Below are positions 59,199 to 64,000 of a stretch of 64,000 bases of DNA, in pieces. Origin of the DNA: RH-AL1 sp965214415 (GTDB taxonomy: Bacteria; Pseudomonadota; Alphaproteobacteria; Rhizobiales; Beijerinckiaceae); NCBI GenBank assembly GCA_965214415.1, contig CBDCBQ010000003.1:3038001-3102000 (forward strand). Reading direction: 5' to 3'. Each line of letters opens with the position of its first letter. The stretch's first letter is position 1. The position numbers and the translations under genes are program-made. The notes beneath the pieces were generated by a model. It made no database searches and was not told where the DNA came from. It saw nothing but the letters and a program-made list of their open reading frames with translations.

Positions 59199-59810
59199 AT
59201 GTCGCAAACCCTCGACTTCTACGGCGCCAAAACCGGCAATTGCCTGCGCACCGCCGTGGCGCTGGAGGAGGCGGGCCTCGCGTATTCCCCACACCGGCTC
59301 GATCTTTTCGCCGGCGCGCAGCGCTCGCCCGAGCATCTGGCGCGAGACCCGCGCGGAAAGGTGCCGGTGCTGGTCGTGCCCGGCACCGGCGATGTGCTCA
59401 CCCAATCGAACGCGATCCAGCTGTGGATCGATGCGCGGGTGCCCGGCGTGCTCCTGCCGCGCGACGGCCACGCGCGCGCCGTCGCCGTGGAGCGCTGGCT
59501 GCACATCGTCACCGACGTCGTCGCGCCGAACGGCGCGGTGTTCCGCCTGCGCCGTGCCGGCATCACGGGCGAGGCCGGTGCGTATCTCGACGGCGAGGCC
59601 GCGGGCACGCTCGCCGAGGCCGAGCGTTTTCTCGAGGCCACGCCCTGGCTCGCTGGCGAGACCTTCACGCTGGCCGACATCGCGGCCTACACGATCGCCG
59701 TCCATTACGAGGCCGCGCTCGACTGGACGCGACGGCCGCGGCTACGGCGCTGGTTCGACACGGTCGGCGCGCGGCCCGCGGTCGAGCGAGGCATGAAAGC
59801 GTTTGGCTAG
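59199..59810 (+). CDS. Glutathione S-transferase family protein
   Basis: The 203-residue protein has the thioredoxin-like N-domain (LDFYGAKTGNCLRTAVALEEAG, RDPRGKVPVLVV and LTQSNAIQLWIDAR) and a helical C-domain with LAGETFTLADIAAYT, the N-capping box of GSTs. The active residue near the N-terminus could be Thr/Asn rather than Tyr, as in some bacterial GSTs. It may conjugate or reduce small molecules. Spacing of 110 bp to the aminotransferase. Confidence 0.88.
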   Translation: MSQTLDFYGAKTGNCLRTAVALEEAGLAYSPHRLDLFAGAQRSPEHLARDPRGKVPVLVVPGTGDVLTQSNAIQLWIDARVPGVLLPRDGHARAVAVERWLHIVTDVVAPNGAVFRLRRAGITGEAGAYLDGEAAGTLAEAERFLEATPWLAGETFTLADIAAYTIAVHYEAALDWTRRPRLRRWFDTVGARPAVERGMKAFG

Positions 59811-59920
59811 ACGCTGGTCCACGCGCGCCTTTTCGTCTTGCCCTCGCGCACCCGCGACCATATGGTCCGCGCCGCTTGAGGCCCGGGTCGATCCCGCGCG
59901 GCCCGGCGAGGAGCCCTGAC

Positions 59921-61123
59921 ATGTCGATCGTCTCAGACGCGCTTCTGCGCGTAAAACCGTCCGCGACGGTCGCCGCCACGCAGAAGGCGCGCGATCTCAA
60001 GGCGCAGGGCCGGACGATCATCCCGCTGACGATCGGCGAGCCGGATTTCGACACGCCGGACAACGTCAAGCAGGCGGCGATCGCGGCGATCATGCGCGGC
60101 GAGACGAAGTATACGCCCGTCGCCGGCATCGAGCCGCTGCGCGCGGCGATCGTCGACAAGTTCAAGCGCGAGAACGGGCTCGACTACAAGGCGAGCCAAA
60201 TCATCGTCGGCACCGGCGCCAAGCACATCCTGTTCAACGCGTTCCTGGCGACGATCAACCCTGGCGACGAGGTGATCGTGCCGGCGCCGTTCTGGGTCTC
60301 GTATCCGGACATGGTGGCGATCGCCGACGGCAAGGTCGTGCAGATCAAGACCGCGATGGAGAACGGCTTCAAGCTCACCGCGCAGGCGCTCGAGGCGGCG
60401 ATCACGCCGAAGACGAAGTGGCTGCTGCTCAACTCGCCGTCGAACCCGTCGGGCGCCGCCTACACGCGCGGCGAGCTGAAGGCGCTGACCGACGTGCTGC
60501 TGCGCTACCCGCACGTCTGGGTGATGACGGACGACATCTACGAGCACCTCGTCTACGGCGACTTCGAGTTCACCACGCCAGCCCAGGTCGAGCCCGCCCT
60601 GATGGAGCGCACGCTGACGATCAACGGCGTCTCGAAGAGCTACGCGATGACCGGCTGGCGCATCGGCTACGCCGCAGGCCCGCAGCCGCTCATCAAGGCG
60701 ATGGACATGCTGCAGGGTCAGCAGACCTCGGGCGCCTGCTCGATCGCGCAATGGGCCGCGGTCGAGGCGTTGAACGGGACGCAGGCGTTCATCCCGAAAT
60801 CGCGCAAGGTGTTCGAGGGGCGACGCGATCTCGTCGTCTCGATGCTGAACCAGACGAAGTACCTGCGCTGCCCGACGCCGGAGGGCGCGTTCTACGTCTA
60901 TCCGTCCTGCGCCGAGGCGATCGGGCGGAAAACGCCGGAAGGCAAAACGCTGGAGACCGACCAGGACTTCGTCGAGGCGCTGCTCGAGACCGAGGGCGTC
61001 GCCGTCGTGCAGGGCACGGCCTTCGGCCAGGGCCCGAACTTTCGGCTGTCCTACGCCACCGCGACACCGGTGCTTGAGGAAGCCTGCGGCAAGATCCAGC
61101 GGTTCTGCGCATCGCTGCGGTAG
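59921..61123 (+). CDS. Aspartate aminotransferase (class I, subgroup Ib)
   Basis: The 400-residue PLP enzyme has LTIGEPDFDTPDNVKQAA, LNSPSNPSGAAYTRGEL, TDDIYEHLVYGD and SKSYAMTGWRIGY with the PLP lysine, and ends FRLSYATATPVLEEAC with the substrate Arg. This is the subgroup Ib (alphaproteobacterial AatA, often also active on prephenate). It transfers the amino group between aspartate and 2-oxoglutarate. GAGGAG precedes the ATG. Confidence 0.95.
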   Translation: MSIVSDALLRVKPSATVAATQKARDLKAQGRTIIPLTIGEPDFDTPDNVKQAAIAAIMRGETKYTPVAGIEPLRAAIVDKFKRENGLDYKASQIIVGTGAKHILFNAFLATINPGDEVIVPAPFWVSYPDMVAIADGKVVQIKTAMENGFKLTAQALEAAITPKTKWLLLNSPSNPSGAAYTRGELKALTDVLLRYPHVWVMTDDIYEHLVYGDFEFTTPAQVEPALMERTLTINGVSKSYAMTGWRIGYAAGPQPLIKAMDMLQGQQTSGACSIAQWAAVEALNGTQAFIPKSRKVFEGRRDLVVSMLNQTKYLRCPTPEGAFYVYPSCAEAIGRKTPEGKTLETDQDFVEALLETEGVAVVQGTAFGQGPNFRLSYATATPVLEEACGKIQRFCASLR

Positions 61124-61168
61124 ATCGCCAGCACGCGCCAGCCGACGTACGAAAGAGCCCGCGGGCTT

Positions 61169-61381
61169 ATGCTCGCGGGGGCGCGCGGCGACCGGGCTTT
61201 CACGGAAAGGCGCGCGGCGCGGCTCGAGGAGGCGCTGCCCGTGCCGGTCAAGATCACACGCAAACGCGACGGCCTCTTCTCGAACAAGAGCCATGTCGCC
61301 GCGATCTCGTTTGCCACGGACACCAGCTTGCTCATCTTGACCGCCGAGAACGGACAGCTAAGGCGACTTGCGCCAAGGTGA
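61169..61381 (+). CDS. Short conserved-looking protein, possibly frameshifted
   Basis: The 70-residue frame reads RLEEALPVPVKITRKRDGLF, HVAAISFATDTSLLILTAENGQL and stops at TGA. A shift of one base after GQL would add ATCAKVIR and a basic tail to about 61470, which looks like the continuation of a family I have seen only as hypothetical proteins. I cannot decide whether this is the true end. It sits next to the tRNA attachment region. Confidence 0.35.
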   Translation: MLAGARGDRAFTERRAARLEEALPVPVKITRKRDGLFSNKSHVAAISFATDTSLLILTAENGQLRRLAPR

Positions 61382-61477
61382 TCCGGCCGAAGGCGGAGGC
61401 CCCGAAGGCGCCGAAGCCGTCAAGACAATCATGTATCCGTGCCCGATCGACGGATCGAAGCTCGCGATGATGGACGC

Positions 61478-61511
61478 AAAAAACCCCGCCAGGCTCTCGC
61501 CAGGCGGGGTT
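61478..61511 (-). terminator. Intrinsic terminator downstream of the tRNA-fMet 3' end
   Basis: On the minus strand ACCCCGCCTGGC, loop GAGA, GCCTGGCGGGGT and a T-run form a strong hairpin with one T-T mismatch. It is 8 bp beyond the CCA of the tRNA fragment and would normally end the tRNA transcript. Confidence 0.9.
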
Positions 61512-61518
61512 CTGAAAC

Positions 61519-61563
61519 TGGTTGCGGGGACAGGATTTGAACCTGTGACCTTCAGGTTATGAG
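61519..61563 (-). other. 3' half of tRNA-fMet: attachment-site remnant
   Basis: On the minus strand the sequence runs CTCATAACCTGAAGGTCACA, GGTTCAAATCCTGT, CCCCGCAACCA: anticodon loop with CAT, anticodon-stem 3' arm, T arm and acceptor 3' strand with CCA. It matches alphaproteobacterial initiator tRNA-Met from the anticodon to the end. The 5' half is absent: upstream of the loop the sequence is unrelated and cannot pair. Such partial 3' copies mark one end of elements that integrate into tRNA genes, with the full gene at the other end. Confidence 0.82.
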
Positions 61564-61577
61564 GGTCTCGCGATAGG

Positions 61578-61633
61578 CTAAGAAGCCCTAAGAAATCAAC
61601 GAACCGAAACCTCCTTTGTGCCAAATTTGTGCC
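61578..61633. repeat. Short direct repeats next to the attachment site
   Basis: CTAAGAA occurs at 61578 and 61588 (10 bp apart), and TTTGTGCC at 61615 and 61626 (11 bp apart). Spacing of one DNA turn suggests integrase arm-type or excisionase sites, though this is inference. Confidence 0.45.
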
Positions 61634-61858
61634 GTGAGCTTCGATAGAGCTCGGGTGAAGGGATCGAAATCTCGGCAAAAGCTTTTGTCAGCTCCGGCAA
61701 TGGCAGAGTTCAGTGGCGCGCCAAGAGAAACGCCAACGCGAGGAAAATGAGAGACAGGACTGCCACACAAGCAACAGACACACTACCCTCGCCCTCAGCT
61801 TCAAACAGAAAGGGAATACGGATTTTCAATTTTCCAGTGGCGGGCGGACTTTTAGGCT

Positions 61859-64000
61859 TCACTGCTCAAATGCCTCCGCTTCGCGGCGCTGGCGATCGAT
61901 GTTCCAACGAGCGCGGTCGCGGATGGAGGCATAAAGGCGATATGCCGGTGACAGACGAGAAATGCCCTTGAGCGTCTCAAGCGCCGCTTTTTCCATATCA
62001 AGATCGGCTTGAAACGGTTCGCCCGGCACTCCACTCCGGATCCCGGAAGCTGCGCTCGCTTCGAGGCTGCTCAACGCATAGTTCAAGCTTTCGCTGCTGA
62101 CGAACTTGCAACGCTCGAGAAAGCGAACCACAAATGTCTTATAGGTGAAGACAAAATGAGGGGATGAATTACCCACGATTCTTGTCATAAGGTCGAGGTC
62201 GTCGGCTCCGGCATCGCTTAGCTTCCGGTCCATTAATTCGACGACGTTTTCGTCGATACCTTCGAACATGGCCTCGAACAGATGTGCCGCGTTATAAAGC
62301 AGGAGGTGGTCGCTGTCTTGATGGCTCTTAAACCACTGCCAAGCCTTCTCTAACAGTTGCGGGAAGTCTGCACTTTGACCAAATCGTAGCGGTTCTTGTT
62401 TATAGGGGCCATAATTTACGGGCCTGGATTTGTTAAACAATTCTTTAGTGGAGTATTTCTCGACACGTTCGAAAAAGAAATTAGCCAGACGGATGGCATA
62501 ATGCTCAGACAGGTAGGCAAGCACACCGTTGATCCAATATCCATCTAAAGACGGAACAGCTATTAACTCTTGCAACAGTTTATCAATGTCTTCAGCTCCC
62601 ATGCTCCTGAGAAGCCGGTTTTGGCCGCCACTGACTAGCATCGAGAGATCCTCAGCGTTCCGTGCCGACCCGCCGACCTTGACATGCCGGACTACCGCTA
62701 GCGACGTCAGCGGATCTAATTGTTGCCAGCTCCAAGCGGCGCGTATTCCCGCATTTGCGACCTTCGGATCTTCGTCGCTCGCAATCATTTGTACCAAATT
62801 GAAATCGTCTTGTTCGGGAAGACGCTTGAGTGACGCAAAGGCTAAACCAGTTGCCTGCCGTAACGACTGATTATCGGTGGCGAGTAGCCCGTGGACGACG
62901 CTCCTTCCTTTCGTAGGATTGGAAGTAAGCACCTCCGCAAGAGCAGACGGCAGGAACCGGGCCAACGGACCTTCTGGGCGCACTAACACTTCTTCGATGA
63001 AGGCTTGTGCAAACTGTAGATCATCACGCAACAAACACCCGACAAGAACAAAGCTGGAGTTACCACCTTCCCTTACAGCGTGTATCTCACTTACGACTTC
63101 AGCAAGATAATCAACTAGACTGGACCCAGATCCATACTCTGCTTTCAGATCCGCAACCAGAGAGTCAAGCCAGCTTTTAAGCTTGGCTTCCCACGTTTCG
63201 GCTTCCCAACGTCCCAAAAATATTTGTCCATATCCATCTGTAAGAGCAAACCAAGTCCGGAACGCCAAGTCAGTTGGCAGTGCGCCCAGAATTTTTCGTG
63301 CGAGCTTAGACGGCAAGCCGGTTCCGTAATTTGCATGCCACGAAACACTTCTCGCAAGGCTGATCGCCGTCGATGGCTTCAAAGGCTGATTTCGCACTAC
63401 AGACAGAAGCTTCCCTAGTGTATCTTCAAATTCCTTGCTATAGCTCGCACGTACATCATCCGGAACCGCGTGATTGAAGGCCGGGTTAGGAAAGCGCAAC
63501 GCCGCTTGGATTGTTACGGCCGCATTTTGTCCTACGACAAGATCGGGACTGGATAGTAACTCAATTAGACGATCTATGAGTCGCTTCCGATAAGGTTCAA
63601 CCATATTGTACGAAACAAGATAGGGTTTCATTTTCATTGAGCTAAATTCAGCCTCTGTCGTGATGCCTTCGCCGCGGAGGATGGGCTCTACAACATCGAG
63701 AGGCGAATAAACTCCGCTCCAGGCGTCTTCACGTTCAATCAGGCTCATACCAAACTCGAATGCCTTCTCACTTATAGAGAAAGGCTTGTTTTCTTCTATT
63801 GAGACAAGCTCAGAAAGTATCCTGATCGGATGTTCTGGATTCTGACCTAGCGGACGCGAGTCCGTGCGGCCTCGTTGCCAAAGGAGTTCGGCCGCTTCCT
63901 CGAAGTGCGATCCAGAGTATGCGATGCTACGCAAGGTCTTTGCAAATGTGGGAAATACAACCTCTTGATCTAACTTCTTTTGCAAGAATGTTAAGGCCTG
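61859..64000 (-). CDS. Large island protein, C-terminal part, probably helical repeats
   Basis: The reading frame is open from the window edge to its stop at 61859, giving at least 713 residues; the N-terminus is missing. The seen part is soluble, helix-rich and without catalytic motif, with repeated helix pairs such as AQAFIEEVLVRPEGPLARFL, LVQMIASDEDPKVANAGIRAAW and SLAVVRHVKVGG, suggestive of HEAT/ARM-type repeats. LLWQRGRTDSRPLGQNPEHP and PLDVVEPILRGEG look like a defined linker. Proteins with this C-terminus could carry an N-terminal NTPase domain, as in STAND-type defence proteins, but that part is outside. The GC is far lower than in the core genes. Function not assigned. Confidence 0.6.
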   Translation of the reverse strand, partial: QALTFLQKKLDQEVVFPTFAKTLRSIAYSGSHFEEAAELLWQRGRTDSRPLGQNPEHPIRILSELVSIEENKPFSISEKAFEFGMSLIEREDAWSGVYSPLDVVEPILRGEGITTEAEFSSMKMKPYLVSYNMVEPYRKRLIDRLIELLSSPDLVVGQNAAVTIQAALRFPNPAFNHAVPDDVRASYSKEFEDTLGKLLSVVRNQPLKPSTAISLARSVSWHANYGTGLPSKLARKILGALPTDLAFRTWFALTDGYGQIFLGRWEAETWEAKLKSWLDSLVADLKAEYGSGSSLVDYLAEVVSEIHAVREGGNSSFVLVGCLLRDDLQFAQAFIEEVLVRPEGPLARFLPSALAEVLTSNPTKGRSVVHGLLATDNQSLRQATGLAFASLKRLPEQDDFNLVQMIASDEDPKVANAGIRAAWSWQQLDPLTSLAVVRHVKVGGSARNAEDLSMLVSGGQNRLLRSMGAEDIDKLLQELIAVPSLDGYWINGVLAYLSEHYAIRLANFFFERVEKYSTKELFNKSRPVNYGPYKQEPLRFGQSADFPQLLEKAWQWFKSHQDSDHLLLYNAAHLFEAMFEGIDENVVELMDRKLSDAGADDLDLMTRIVGNSSPHFVFTYKTFVVRFLERCKFVSSESLNYALSSLEASAASGIRSGVPGEPFQADLDMEKAALETLKGISRLSPAYRLYASIRDRARWNIDRQRREAEAFEQ

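Larger units (their letters stand above)
61519..64000. mobile_element. Left part of an integrated island at tRNA-fMet (continues beyond window)
   Basis: From the tRNA fragment rightward, base composition drops and no gene has counterparts to the left. The island holds short direct repeats beside the tRNA fragment, a stretch without a clear gene (61564-61858), and one long gene on the minus strand that leaves the window. No integrase is visible; it would be elsewhere in the element. The right end and the full tRNA-fMet should lie beyond 64000. Confidence 0.68.

Overview
The window is a chromosomal segment of a high-GC alphaproteobacterium, most likely of the Hyphomicrobiales (Rhizobiales). The evidence is a GcrA cell-cycle regulator, a cluster of GANTC (CcrM-type) sites beside it, a SUV3-like helicase with the long Pro/Ala/Glu tail typical of the group, DUF4424 and Inh-family proteins, and a KaiC-KaiB-KaiB-histidine kinase operon. 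I cannot name the genus from sequence alone.

Layout. 1-5.3 kb: the end of fabI, an Inh-domain secreted protein, a decayed IS630-type element abutting the stop codon of pheS, then gcrA and accA divergent around a GANTC-rich gap. 5.3-21.9 kb: transporters and envelope genes (Bcr/CflA exporter, GT-C-like membrane pair, RibD-type reductase, YdcZ, GT2 glycosyltransferase, cytochrome b561, PuuE-like deacetylase, type II NADH dehydrogenase), a mazE with a frameshifted mazF, and a Tat-exported oxalate decarboxylase beside a short-chain dehydrogenase. 22.3-26.4 kb: kaiC, two kaiB genes and a hybrid PAS histidine kinase, each overlapping the next by 4 nt. 26.5-41.4 kb: amine oxidase, LpoA-like lipoprotein, a large nitrilase-like protein of unknown role with a small partner, the SUV3-like helicase, SMP-30, rlmN, fructosamine-kinase-like protein, LMW-PTP, and small secreted proteins, two of them Met/His-rich. 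42-52 kb: tRNA-Arg(CCG), metC, rpsT, a lower-GC membrane alpha/beta hydrolase, and an sdhCDAB operon with a VapD-like gene between sdhA and sdhB, followed by a frameshifted PIN toxin, an acyltransferase-like membrane protein and Mn catalase. 52-61.4 kb: murI, GNAT, a TetR/SDR/Baeyer-Villiger-type monooxygenase unit, small envelope proteins, a GT87-like protein, GST and an aspartate aminotransferase.

From about 61.5 kb the sequence changes. A 3' half of tRNA-fMet, adjoining a strong terminator, marks the edge of an integrated island. Inside it GC falls sharply, and one large partial gene for an apparently helical-repeat protein runs off the window. This edge is probably a tRNA attachment site, and the gene is a candidate defence or accessory cargo gene.

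Recurring themes are in-frame 15- or 18-bp minisatellites in four unrelated genes, three copies of a dispersed palindromic intergenic repeat, and two decayed toxin genes (mazF and a PIN toxin) with compensable frameshifts. The best candidates for new biology are the VapD-like gene in the sdh operon, the nitrilase-like protein, and the island gene at the right edge. All functional statements are from sequence reading; no database search was run.
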